Source of the DNA: Mesostigma viride
Lineage: Eukaryota > Streptophyta > Mesostigmatophyceae > Mesostigmatales > Mesostigmataceae
DNA: 37,120 nucleotides
Reading direction: 5' to 3'
Assembly: GCA_009746045.1 (NCBI GenBank)
Contig: RPFO01000041.1
Location: 9,090,348-9,127,467 of the forward strand
Position numbers and translations under genes: made by a program. Numbering within the stretch: position 1 is the stretch's first letter; each line of letters opens with the position of its first letter. Below are positions 16,265 to 25,487 of the stretch, piece after piece. A model generated the notes under the pieces. That model was not told the origin of the DNA. It searched no databases and saw only the letters and a program-made list of their open reading frames with translations.

Positions 16265-19200
16265 AGTCCGACCACCGCCCTGTCTGTCGTGGCTGCTGAC
16301 GCCGCAGTCTCCGCCTAGCTCCAAACATCTTTATATATTAGCATTACGCAAGTGTTGCTACGTTTCGAGCAGGGCAATGCGGAGTGTTGGTCCAGTAGCT
16401 CAGCAGGTCCGGCTCCAGAATCCTGCTAGGAGCTGTTTTTTTTTCCTGCAGGCTCTGTTTTTGGCCAGGCTGACATGGCGCTACTGGTTATGGCTGAGCC
16501 GACGCATTGTTGCTGCCGACGGCACCTATCGCCCGGCTTCCGGGTTGCGGCTGCACGCACGACCACCACCGCGACCGCCTGACGACGTCGCTGTCTCAGG
16601 TTGTTTTTTTCCCGGTGCTGCTTTTCTTTGACGACATTGTTACGGTGTGGCTCAGGTTACACCTCGTGTCTTTTGAGGGTGGCTCCGGATGCTCAAGCGG
16701 ACAGTAGGGATTCATGGCTGCCTTTCTTTTTTTGCATGGGCAGCCTACCCTTGCTGTTTAAGGACTGTGGCACGTTCTTAATTCACGCGTCGCCAAACAT
16801 TTGTTTCAGTTGTGGGGGAAACTCTTCCTTTTCTTGTTGAGCATCATGACAGTGGAGGCGTTCTAGGTTGAGCTTTGGTTCCTCCCACGTGGATGGTGGT
16901 TTGGTTTTGGTGGGGAGGAGAACAACGGCATCTGAGTTGTTCCCACTATCAACATGGTACTATGGATAGGGCGAGCTCCCTAGGAGTTGTTCAGAGTTGT
17001 CCAGATTGGTGGCAGCTACGTCTGGTTACCCTGAGCAATTTTTTGCGGGGGAGTGGACATCCTGGATGTCTGCAATGTAATTTCCAGACGGCATCACACA
17101 TGCCAGGGCAGAACAACAGCATGTACGGGGTTTCCACTATCATACTTGGACAGCTGTGTCTAGTTACCCTGAGAAAATTTCTGCGGGGGAGTGGATATCC
17201 CAGGTCTGCCAAAGGGTTGCCAGATGCTATCATGGAGGCACATGGCATGGTAGATGCCACCACATCAGGGGACATCGGGATACCTGCAGTGGGTTGTCCC
17301 CTAAAGGTTATCACATGAGTTGCCAGGGGTCTCTTGCATGGGTTGCCCACTTGCCAGACGGTGTCCTTTGACACATGTTCCCAGAGGGGGTGGACCACTT
17401 GCTTGACAACGTCCCTTTACAAGTGGGGTGTGGGTCACTTGCCAGTTGGGGCCCTTACCTGCGCCAGACCATTGTGACCACGCATTTACTTCTCCGAGGA
17501 CATGATGGTTACCACTGCTTGTTGGCAGATGGCCCCTGTTGGGCCTAGGAGGTGCACTAGGACAGCAAGTATGGACACCAGGGCTGCTGTCATAGTTCTT
17601 ATCTGTGAATATATCTGATATAGTTCTCAGATCAGAAGTGCCATAGTGAAGGTTGCTGGCTCCTTCTTGCAGCTGATTGACGTTCAGTCCGGGAAGTTGA
17701 CAGCATGTGGTCATTCTTCCAAGCAGCTTCTGGAGCCAGGCTCATTGGTGTCCGTTCCAGGCCTCCTTAAAGCAGCTTAGTCACTTCCCCATAGCGGGAC
17801 CGGCGCAAGCAGCTAGTCTTGGTTGTCCATTCAGGCAACAGCTGTGTTGGATACCCACATGTGGGGGTGGTCCAACGCTGATTGGGCATGGTGGCAGTAG
17901 CCTATTGGGGGCTTGAGGCCAGTGAGGGATTGGTAACTTGTCTATGGCGGACATGGTGCATGGAGGCGACGTTGGAGAGTATCCTGGTGGTGGACTAGTG
18001 CTGTTGGTGGTGACTGCAAGCACTCAATGGTGGCGACTTCATCAAGCACTGCATGGTGGCCGCTGGGACTCTGGTGACTTGGGGACGCCCAAGTGACGCG
18101 TATCTGTAATGCTGGTGCCTGCTCCTGACGCTGTGTTGGGTCCTGCCTGCTGGTGGACATCAAGCCAGCCGTGTGCAGATGAGTAACCTCCTACCCTTGC
18201 TTTGCCCTGCTATGGACTTATCCTTGCTTGCATGGTGCCAGGATGGCTTGTTGTCTTGATAGTACACCATCCGCCCTTGAGCTGATTGCTTGCACAGCAT
18301 GATGGTTGTATGAATAGGACTGCTTGCACGGGGGGTCTGGCATCATGTTTGCATGGGTAGGATGTCCTTGTGGGTTGGATGATGGGCGGGATCAACGGAG
18401 CTACAACTGTGGGGCCGGCTGGAATCTTTGGCATGACAGTGATGACAATGGTGCCCACTCCGTTGACTCTTAATTGAGGAGGTGGACTACTGGGTGCTGG
18501 GCGGGGGGCTCACATGAGCTTAGAGGTGTGGGTTTGTTGAGGGACCCATTCAGCCCTTTACCACCCTTACAACCTGCCTCATGTGCATCAGTATCCGTGG
18601 TACACTGACATTAATACCATTTGGCAGTCTACGTGGTTCACGGACATGGATACTACCTTCCATGCTTTGACTAGGGGGACATTGTTCAGTCTACTTGCTA
18701 GGGCCCTGCCAAGCTGAGGGTGTATCTGTTTGATGACTGATGGCCTCATCCAGCATACCCTTATGCTGCCCTACTTGTGCAACCTTGTTTTGGGCTCCTT
18801 CGATCCTAATGCCCACATTACCTTGCATGGTAGTGCCACCTGGATGGTTGCGGGGAGTGATGTTGTGCTGGGGGCCCTGCCAAGCTTGAGCACATCAGTT
18901 GGCTGATTGGTGATTGCTTTCAGTCTGCTCTCAAGCTGCCCTGTATGCAACTCCGTCTTGGACACTTTGCTGTAGTGCCCATCCCATCTTTAGTCATGAG
19001 GTGCATAGGACGCCGTTATAGAGAGACCCTGCAGGCCACCAGTGGGTCAGTGGGCTGAGAGACAGGCCTCCCCCACCCTTCTCTGGTTGGCTGGGCCTCT
19101 GTCTTTATGCGTATCCCATGGCGTTTATTCCTGCTAGGTTATGCTGTCAATCTTGGGAACGGATACCAGGATTATTACAGCTTATTCTACGCAGAAGGGG

Positions 19201-20640
19201 GAATTACTAGGCATGCTGGTCGTCTCCAGTTTACCAGTTATGCTGAGGGGGATGGTGTGGGGAGCAGGGCGTGCAGGGGATTGGGCTGCATCTATACCTT
19301 GCATGGGGGTAGCGTGTGCTACGCTTCACCAGTTGGGGCATACCGTTCATAATGCTGGTGAGGCATTACTGATCTTCTGCTATCCCTACCCAGGCTGTGG
19401 ATGGTTTCCCAGGCATCTCATGGAGAAATAGTGTGCCTTGGATCATAAAAAGCCACTGGCTATGGGTTTGAGAGTACTAGCTACTAAGGAGATGTGGCTT
19501 TACCTCACTCTCACTCCTTTGGGTGCGACTGGGAGGGGGAAATTTTGTTCTGGTGGGGAGGAGATCTATGAGGATCATAGCGTGGACGGACACCTTGGGA
19601 TTTCAGTTTATCTTTTCTGGGTCTCCTCATAGATCCCTGACTAGGTGGTATCCTGGTTTCGCTGGCCATCGGTGGGCTATTTTGGCTGTGCTTTGTTGCA
19701 TCTCCCCAACCTGCTGTCGGGTACCCACTGGTGACAACCCTGTCCACGGCCTCTCTTCATCATGGGCGTACTTCTGAGATAACCTTGCTCTTCATGAGGC
19801 GACCCTGTTGGCGACGTCTTCCTGCTGGATTGCTCCTGCCTCTTGGTGACTGCACTTCCACTTGGGGCGCTGTGGACGTTTCCTCGTTCCAGTTTGCGTG
19901 GACTACAGGACGGGTGTCAGCAGGCTTTGGACTTGCTGCAGCAGAATCTCATGCCAGCTCCTGTGTTAGGATTGAGCATTCTTGGCATCCATCCAGCCTG
20001 CTATGACCTGATGAGCCTGGGACCCTGGCAGCCCAGTTAATTATGGGGGGTTGGCTGTATAGAGGGTTAGCCTTGCTACATGACACTATGCTTCCTGCCC
20101 TGATCAAGCAGTGAGAGCTGTCAGTATTCATGGCATGGATCCTTGTGGATGACCCGTTATCCCTGGGAATGTCAGGCTTGTCCTTCACCCGTGGACTCTA
20201 GCTGAGGGAGGGTGGTGTCCCAGAACCTGGAGTGGCCTCACCTTGTTTGGCTTAGGTGCCTTGATCCTGTTTACTCCTTCCTGGATTCATGTGGACTCAT
20301 CGAATCCGACTGGGATCTGAGTTGAGTGGGATGGACTCTGGTGGGAGTTTGGTTGGACTAAGCTGAGATGACATCCAGATTTTGGTGACCAGCTTCTGAG
20401 GATGGTTGAGGGGATCTGAGCCTGGATGGCACATGGAGAGTGACTTCTGTGTTGTACCCCAGACATATGGAGTTGTTCACCTAGGGCTTGATGCCTGGTA
20501 TGATTAAGACACGTGGTTCATGCTACGCTCCGCGAGGGTGACCCCATGTTCCCCCCTATCTTTTGTGTGCCACGGGATTTTTCTAAGTCCCGTGGCACTG
20601 CATAAGATGTGGGCATGCACGAATCGTTTTTTCATTACAA
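16265..20640. other. gene-free, G/T-rich decayed repeat region
   Basis: About 4.4 kb without a credible gene on either strand. The + strand is rich in G and T, with recurring words such as TGCATGG, GGGTTGTCC and CTTGCTGG. Diverged tandem duplications are visible: about 17030-17070 against 17165-17200 (TTACCCTGAG then TGCGGGGGAGTGGA), and about 18700-18790 against 18865-18960 (GGGCCCTGCCAAGCT). Near 16320-16445 a TATA-like TTATATATTA is followed by a tRNA-box-like TAGCTCAGCAGG and a run of nine Ts. The short frames all lack family resemblance. It is probably old transposon sequence. Confidence 0.5.
20567..20598. terminator. perfect 11-bp hairpin, possible 3'-end signal
   Basis: GTGCCACGGGA and its exact complement TCCCGTGGCAC flank a 10-base loop. 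The hairpin lies about 125 bases beyond the end of the leftward zinc-module gene (stop at 20725), so it could mark a transcript end or be a tiny foldback element. The CCACGGG core recurs in the inverted-repeat element at 23.0-24.0 kb. Confidence 0.35.
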
Positions 20641-20724
20641 GTTAATAATTTACAGGCAGAGACTTGTCTATTGATGAGGGCTGGGCTATGTGTGCACTTG
20701 TGGCTACTGATACAATGAGGCTGT

Positions 20725-21834
20725 TTAATCGTAGTCGACCGGCACAGGGGCGCCGATGGCGTGCACGCCCAGGAGGGTGGTGATGTCCGTGAGGGGCGCT
20801 ACGTGCCCGGATAGCTTGTTGTTTTCTCCGTCCTGGTACCACGCCTTGAAGCGGTTGTCGAAGCTGTATCCGTCGAACTTGATGAGGGCCTTCCTGTGCA
20901 CGTTCCTGGCGCAGAAGTGGCAGGCCACGCCCATGGTGCCCTCCTGAGGGATGTACATCATGTAGGCGGACATGGCGTGGTGCTCGAACTCGCGCTTGCA
21001 GCTCTCGCACCTCGCGGGCGGCCACTGGTCGTAGTAGGGGAAGTTGTAGGAGGGGGCGAGGGAGGAGCAGATGCGCGCCAAGTCCTCGTCCAGCTTGAAG
21101 CGGCGCAGGACGTCCTCGCAGCTGGCGACCATGGGGGCGAAGTCCTGGTGGTTTCCTTTGCGCATGATGGCCACGACCTGCCTGTTGACGCAGGGCTCGC
21201 AGTAGATCCCTGGCTCGGTGTCCCCCTCCTTGTGCAGGACGCGGAAGGCGACCTTGTTTGGCATGGTCTTGCACTCGCGGCACCTGTACTGCCCCCCTTG
21301 TTCCAGCGGGACGAGCGGGCGGCTGGTTTCCGGCTTGGGCACGGGCACCCTGATCCACTGGGACATGTACTTCTTGCGGTACTCGGAGTCCCTGCCCTCG
21401 TCCATGATGATGCTGATGCAGGAGACGAGGCACTCCTCGCAGAGGATGTCGTCCATGGAGCCCATCTTGTTCCTGGGGTTGTGTCGCATCAAGATGCTGT
21501 CCGGGCCCTTTTGGTGGCACTTGTCGCAGGGGTAGTGGTCTCTGACGGCCTGCTCGTAGTCGAAGGGGGCCACGGACTCGTCAGGGTCGGGGACCAGGTC
21601 GGTGATGCCGTACTCGCGCTCCTCCGGCAGAGGCGAGGAGGGGCAGAGGACGGCGTTGGGGTCGCAGCAGCGGAGGCGGCATCCCTTGACGGCTTTGCGC
21701 TTGCGGAGGGGCGCTTGCTTCCTGGCCAGGTGGGCGCCCACCATGAACTGCACGAATCCGTCTCGCAGCTTTGGCACCGGCTTGCGCGAGGAGCGCCTGC
21801 GCATGGAGGCCATGGAGCGCGTGGTGATGGCCAT
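20725..21834 (-). CDS. triple zinc-module protein, 369 aa
   Basis: ATG at 21834 (a farther GTG at 21954 is less likely). The N terminus is basic (MRRRSSRKP, RKRKAVKG). Three modules follow, each of two CxxC knuckles about 25 residues apart: C103/C106-C132/C135, C185/C188-C212/C215, C276/C279-C305/C308. Each is a likely single-zinc treble-clef or ribbon fold. Between modules 2 and 3 lies a helical segment (CEDVLRRFKLDEDLARICSS). No catalytic motif is seen; DNA, RNA or protein binding is likely. It is transcribed away from the MYND gene across a shared promoter with heat-shock elements. The gene at 24.1-25.0 kb has one copy of the same kind of module in the same type of pair. GC-rich, intronless and intact. 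No family recognised. Confidence 0.7.
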   Translation of the reverse strand: MAITTRSMASMRRRSSRKPVPKLRDGFVQFMVGAHLARKQAPLRKRKAVKGCRLRCCDPNAVLCPSSPLPEEREYGITDLVPDPDESVAPFDYEQAVRDHYPCDKCHQKGPDSILMRHNPRNKMGSMDDILCEECLVSCISIIMDEGRDSEYRKKYMSQWIRVPVPKPETSRPLVPLEQGGQYRCRECKTMPNKVAFRVLHKEGDTEPGIYCEPCVNRQVVAIMRKGNHQDFAPMVASCEDVLRRFKLDEDLARICSSLAPSYNFPYYDQWPPARCESCKREFEHHAMSAYMMYIPQEGTMGVACHFCARNVHRKALIKFDGYSFDNRFKAWYQDGENNKLSGHVAPLTDITTLLGVHAIGAPVPVDYD

Positions 21835-21996
21835 GGCTATGTCGTGAAAAGAGAAGGCGTTTGGTTTCTGGCTTGGTGGTTGGTCTTGCGTGAGATGGCT
21901 TCCCCGTGGCTGGCCACAGTCTTTGTGATTTTCCACGGGTGGCGGCGGACGCACGGGATTGGTCCATCCACGGGTGGGCCGCGTCCGGCGCGGCGC

Positions 21997-22009
21997 TTCT
22001 AGAAACTCC
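21997..22009. promoter_or_regulatory. heat-shock element, near-perfect
   Basis: TTCTAGAAACTCC: two perfect units (TTC, GAA) and a third with one mismatch (TCC). First copy in the duplicated promoter. Confidence 0.6.
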
Positions 22010-22065
22010 GGTCCGGTTCCGCGTGCTGACTCACGGGACCGGAAAGGCCGCGTCCGGCGCGGCGC

Positions 22066-22078
22066 TTCTAGAAAGTTC
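22066..22078. promoter_or_regulatory. heat-shock element, perfect three-unit
   Basis: TTCTAGAAAGTTC fits TTCnnGAAnnTTC exactly. It lies 126 bases upstream of the MYND gene start and about 230 bases upstream of the leftward gene start. Confidence 0.7.
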
Positions 22079-22203
22079 CTCGTGCTGACTCACGGGCCTT
22101 TTGGCGCGGCGCTCTCGGGTCCCGCGAGATCGGTAAAGTCGCGTGCGCGGCCGTGGGTGGCGGTCAGAAGCCATAGCCGGCAGTGGACAGCGAGCGAGGA
22201 ATC

Positions 22204-23001
22204 ATGTGTAGTTTGATCGGTTTGAACGCCTGCGTGGGTTCCGGCGTCTCTCTGACGCACCCCAGCGGTTCTTGGCCGGTGGAAGATCTGATGGGCACGC
22301 AGCTGCTGACCGTGGCCCTGATGGAGCCGGACGAGGGGGAGCGCGCGAAACTTTTGAACGCCGCGGCCGCGTTCGTGAGCAAGGCGGACTTTTTCTCGGT
22401 GGTGGAGGCCCTGCGTTTCAAAGAGTACGCGAACTGCCTCCGCATCGTGTACGGTTTCGACACGATGGCTTCGAAGGGCGGCGCGGTTGCGTTCGACGCG
22501 CCCATGGCAGTGAAGTTGGGGTGCGTGCAGATCCAAGTGCGTGACAGCACGCTGCTGTGGGGGATCTACCACCGTTCGCTTTATTCGTGCCCCCTGGGCC
22601 GTTTGATCGACGTGGAGGCCAAGAGGTGCGCCACTTGCAAGCGCGTGCCTCCCGTGGGGAAGAAGTTTCCCAAGTGCGGTCGTTGCCTCACGATGCGGTA
22701 TTGCACGAAGGCGTGCCAGTTGGAGGATTTCTTCCGCCACAAGCCTTCTTGCTTGGTGGCCGCGCGCGCTATGAAGATGGGTCTGGAGGAGCACTTGGCC
22801 GAGTCGAACGCATTGATCGAGGCGTGCTCGAAGCGTCTGGGCGTGGATCTGCAGATGCGCGAGAAGACCCCTTCTCAGGCTCCAACGAGGGTCCCTCTGC
22901 CCGTCCCAGGCGTGAAGAAGGGCGCTTCCCGCGCGATGCGCACGTACAGGAGGAGCGGGTCTGGCCGCGAGGGCCGCCTTCCCCGTATCGAGGAGGAGTA
23001 G
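22204..23001 (+). CDS. MYND zinc-finger protein, 265 aa
   Basis: ATG at 22204 (an upstream in-frame GTG at 22183 is unlikely to be used). A textbook MYND finger is at residues 142-183 with ligands C142, C145, C158, C161, C167, C171, H179, C183. This two-zinc fold binds proline-rich peptides in partner proteins. Residues 1-130 are a mixed helical domain (LLTVALMEPDEGERAKLLNA, SVVEALRFKEYANCLRIVYG) of unknown type. The C-terminal 50 residues are basic and disordered (RVPLPVPGVKK, RTYRRSGSGREGRLPR), perhaps a nuclear signal. There is no SET domain, so it is not a SMYD methyltransferase. It forms a divergent pair with the triple zinc-module gene under shared heat-shock elements. MYND proteins are common in pandoravirus-like giant viruses and in hosts, so origin is open. 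Confidence 0.82.
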   Translation: MCSLIGLNACVGSGVSLTHPSGSWPVEDLMGTQLLTVALMEPDEGERAKLLNAAAAFVSKADFFSVVEALRFKEYANCLRIVYGFDTMASKGGAVAFDAPMAVKLGCVQIQVRDSTLLWGIYHRSLYSCPLGRLIDVEAKRCATCKRVPPVGKKFPKCGRCLTMRYCTKACQLEDFFRHKPSCLVAARAMKMGLEEHLAESNALIEACSKRLGVDLQMREKTPSQAPTRVPLPVPGVKKGASRAMRTYRRSGSGREGRLPRIEEE

Positions 23002-23370
23002 AGGGCTTGCATGTTGGCCATTGATTGGCTGAAAGTTGGCACCTGAACTTGGCTACTTGTAGTGTATCGTATCTGTACTTGAATACTACAAGTAGAATCT
23101 AGTTGAACTAGAATCCAAGTAACGCCATTGGACGATACAAAAAGTGGTGATGCTCTGAACAATAGCATCACCACCGCCCACGGGAAAAAGTGGTGACACT
23201 GGTGATGCTGTGTTTTTTTTCAAGGGGGGCAAATTATTTTTATGGCCAGCAAATATTGGACGAAATGCATTATTGAGTCTAATCCAAGCATTATTAAATA
23301 ATTACGTCCAATCATGGAGTGACACGTGTATTCAATAATTGCAATAGTTGTCAGGGGTTGACATGTAATT

Positions 23371-23670
23371 ACTCTCCCTCGCTGACCATAAAATATTGAC
23401 ATATGCCAGCATTAATAATAATATACTCCCTCGCTGACCATAAAATATTGACATATGCCAGCATTAATAATAATATACTCCCTCGCTGACCATAAAATAT
23501 TGACATATGCCAGCATTAATAATAATATACTCCCTCGCTGACCATAAAATATTGACATATGCCAGCATTAATAATAATATACTCCCTCGCTGACCATAAA
23601 ATATTGAACCCAACGGTCATATAAAAATACTCTATCGCTGACCATAAAATTTTGAACCCAACGGTCATAT
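23371..23670. repeat. 52-bp tandem repeat array
   Basis: Units starting at about 23371, 23425, 23477 and 23529 share ACTCCCTCGCTGACCATAAA and then ATATTGACATATGCCAGC, with a 52-bp period. Two shorter diverged units follow at 23581 and 23629, ending AACCCAACGGTCATAT. The array lies in the core of the inverted-repeat element. It has no spacers of unique sequence, so it is not a CRISPR array. Confidence 0.85.
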
Positions 23671-23671
23671 C

Positions 23672-23757
23672 ACACTATTGCAAAATGCACGGGAAAGATA
23701 TGCGTAATTGTGTGATAATTACCCAATTAGGATTGCCCCGTGGACTTTGCAATAGTG
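23672..23757. repeat. inner inverted repeat
   Basis: CACTATTGCAAAATGCACGGG (start 23672) pairs imperfectly with CCCCGTGGACTTTGCAATAG (ending near 23756), leaving a loop of about 40 bases. It resembles a small foldback element nested in the larger one. Confidence 0.6.
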
Positions 23758-24035
23758 GGTGCACCTCTGTAATGCAATTTCCGCAATATTTGCTGGCCAT
23801 AAAAATAATTTGACCCCCTCGAAAAAAAACACAGCATCACCAGTGTCACCACTTTTTCCCGTGGACGATGGTGATGCTATTGTTCAGAGCATCACCACTT
23901 TACTAGCGACCAATGGCGTCACTTCGTTTCTAGTTCGGATATGGTATACTACAAGTATTCCTAGTACAGATACGCGAGGCCGCGGAACTACCTAGTGCAC
24001 ATGAGTTGGAGCCAATCAAATGGGAGGAAATGTAC

Positions 24036-24041
24036 TTTATT
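24036..24041 (-). terminator. polyadenylation signal (AATAAA on the minus strand)
   Basis: TTTATT on the + strand, about 58 bases downstream of the stop of the leftward gene ending at 24099. It supports transcription by the nuclear polymerase and mRNA 3' processing. Confidence 0.5.
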
Positions 24042-24098
24042 ATCATACATGGGGGCAAGCAAACCCCGTGGAAAGGGCAAAACAACGGCCCGAGGACT

Positions 24099-24984
24099 TC
24101 AATTCTTCAGCTCGAAGGGGAGGAACCAACGCTCCTTCTCCACCTTCTCGAGCCCAGCAATGTCCTCCAAGGAAAGAGCGCCCAAACGGAAGTCGCAGAA
24201 AAGGTCCTCGCCCAGACGCTCCAAGTCCAGGTCCAGGTCCATGTCCTCCACGCGGAAGGGGCCCATCGCCGAAAACATATCCTCCTCCTCCAGAGCGCAA
24301 GGAGCGGGGGCGGGAGCGAGAGACTTCTCCTCCTCGGCGGCCATCAGATCGATAGCCTCGCGGATCTCGCGGTCGCTGCGCTGGATGCGGGACTCGCTCA
24401 AAAGATCCTTCACGGGACCCTCGAAGGCGCCCCAACCGAGCACCTCGTCGTCCTGCACGTGCGCCTCCGAAGACTTGGGAGGAGAACCGCGGAAGTAGGG
24501 AGACAGACGGCGACGGCAGCCGCGCAACTCGCGGCGAGAGCTGTCCTTCACGCGAGCGCCCATCCCGTCGTGAGGGCGCAGGTGCGGGTTCTTGCCCTTC
24601 ACGCGAAGGCAGCGGCGGAAAGGAGCCGGCATGCAAGGGGCGCACGGAGTGCGAGGAGAAGGGAGGCGATCCGGCTCCGACTCAGCGTCAGAAGACGACT
24701 CGGAAACGGCGTCAGCGGCAGCAACAGAGGAAGGAGGAAATCTCGGAGGAGACGCCCTCAGAGGAGCTGTAGCTGAAGGAGGGCACGTTCTCGTAGTCCT
24801 CCTCCTCGTCCCGCTGCATCTCCTTCGCGCGGGCCTTGCGAAGGCGGGCCTGCTTGTTCTGAGTTTCGCGGCAAGAAAGGCACGCCAGCGTGAACCCGTT
24901 CGCCAAGCGGGCGGACAGGAAATGGGACTCGGGGAACGCCCGGTTGCACTTGTTGCAAGACAGGAAACGGGCGGAGGAAGCCAT
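24099..24984 (-). pseudogene. single zinc-module acidic protein with an internal frameshift
   Basis: ATG at 24984. The first frame encodes MASSARFLSC..., a zinc module C10/C13-C35/C38 (same kind as the three in the gene at 20725-21834), then a charged helix and an acidic stretch (RDEEEDYENVPSFSYSSS). The sense then shifts by one base near 24720-24740 into a frame continuing DAVSESSSDAESEPDRL, a basic patch, and an acidic, Asp/Leu-rich end (VEDMDLDLDLERLGEDLFCD, LGALSLEDIAGLEKVEKE) that looks like a transcription-activation domain. If the shift is real the gene is broken or makes a short zinc protein. If it is a sequence error the full protein has about 295 residues. A short spliced intron is not excluded. 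It is paired divergently with the gene at 25488 under a heat-shock element. Confidence 0.6.
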
Positions 24985-25487
24985 AGCCAGAAAGAAAGCA
25001 AGGAAGAACGATAGCTGTGATGCGTGAGTGAGATGGCCAAGTCCGAGGGGACCACGCACTTTCTACGCGGACCGGCCTCGATTCCCGTGCGCTCCCATTG
25101 GACGAAAACGGATGGCGTCGCGCCGGCTGGAAACTTCTAGAAGATTCCCGCGGCCCGCCACGAGATCTTGTCAGCGGATCCGGAAAGAGATCCCGTGCGT
25201 CACCACCGGCCGCCAGCCGCCACTCGTAGACCGAGAAGGACGGAACGGACACGACACGCGCAGGCGGTTACGAGATCCCGTGCACGCCCATTGGACAGGC
25301 CGGGACGCGGGGCAGAAAGACCGTTACGACCACCGCGCGCCGAGCGCCCATTGGTCCAGCCACCACACGCGAGACCCACGGGAAAGGACAAAGCACTCCA
25401 ACGCGCAAGGAACACGCACAGACGCACACGCACACACAAGCTAGCTAACGAACGAACAGCCATAGCCAACACTCCTACACAACAGAC
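24985..25487. promoter_or_regulatory. divergent promoter region with heat-shock element and CCAAT boxes
   Basis: A 503-bp gap between two divergent starts. It holds a perfect four-unit heat-shock element (25130-25147) and three CCCATTGG boxes (inverse CCAAT) at about 25094, 25288 and 25348. The ends of the gap carry the shared word AGCCATAGCCA near both start codons. The layout is the same as at the 22-kb promoter, so both pairs should respond to the same stress. Confidence 0.6.
25130..25147. promoter_or_regulatory. heat-shock element, perfect four-unit
   Basis: GAAACTTCTAGAAGATTC fits GAAnnTTCnnGAAnnTTC without mismatch. Four contiguous units normally allow strong heat-shock-factor binding. 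Confidence 0.75.

Larger units (their letters stand above)
21977..22114. promoter_or_regulatory. divergent promoter with duplicated heat-shock and TGACTCA sites
   Basis: Two near-identical units of about 60-69 bp (from 21977 and 22046) each hold GGCGCGGCGC, then a heat-shock element, then CGTGCTGACTCACGGG, whose TGACTCA core is a bZIP/AP-1-type site. A third partial unit with GGCGCGGCGC starts at 22104. The array lies between the leftward zinc-module gene (ATG 21834) and the rightward MYND gene (ATG 22204), so it probably drives both. Two ATTGG/CCAAT-type boxes are nearby, for example at 21957. Confidence 0.65.
23017..24025. mobile_element. inverted-repeat (MITE-like or foldback) element of about 1 kb
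   Basis: Arms of roughly 250 bp at 23017-23274 and 23768-24025 are imperfect inverted copies. They share, for example, GTGGTGATGCTCTGAACAAT, GTGACACTGGTGATGCTGTG and TTATTTTTATGGCCAGCAAA. The arms' outer ends (CCATTGATTGGCT and its inverse) reach to within about 16 bases of the MYND gene stop and about 75 bases of the leftward gene's stop at 24099. There is no transposase. The A/T-rich core holds a 52-bp tandem array and a second inverted repeat. It could be a non-autonomous DNA transposon that landed between two gene pairs. It could also be an inverted duplication of a shared 3' region. No clear target duplication is seen. Confidence 0.65.

Noticed and set aside
16395-16450. Possible Pol III gene (TAGCTCAGCAGG, then a nine-T run)
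   Set aside because: The A-box-like word is present but no B box at the right distance and no cloverleaf can be folded by eye.
20896-22002. 368-codon + strand ORF
   Set aside because: Antisense of the zinc-module gene. Its Val/Leu/Gly-rich sequence is what a high-GC antisense frame gives; the other strand has ordered CxxC pairs.
23371-23670. CRISPR-like array
   Set aside because: The 52-bp units are contiguous with no unique spacers, in A/T-rich eukaryotic repeat sequence.
24043-24645. 200-codon Arg/Pro-rich ORF on the minus strand
   Set aside because: Out-of-frame shadow of the acidic-tail gene at 24099-24984.
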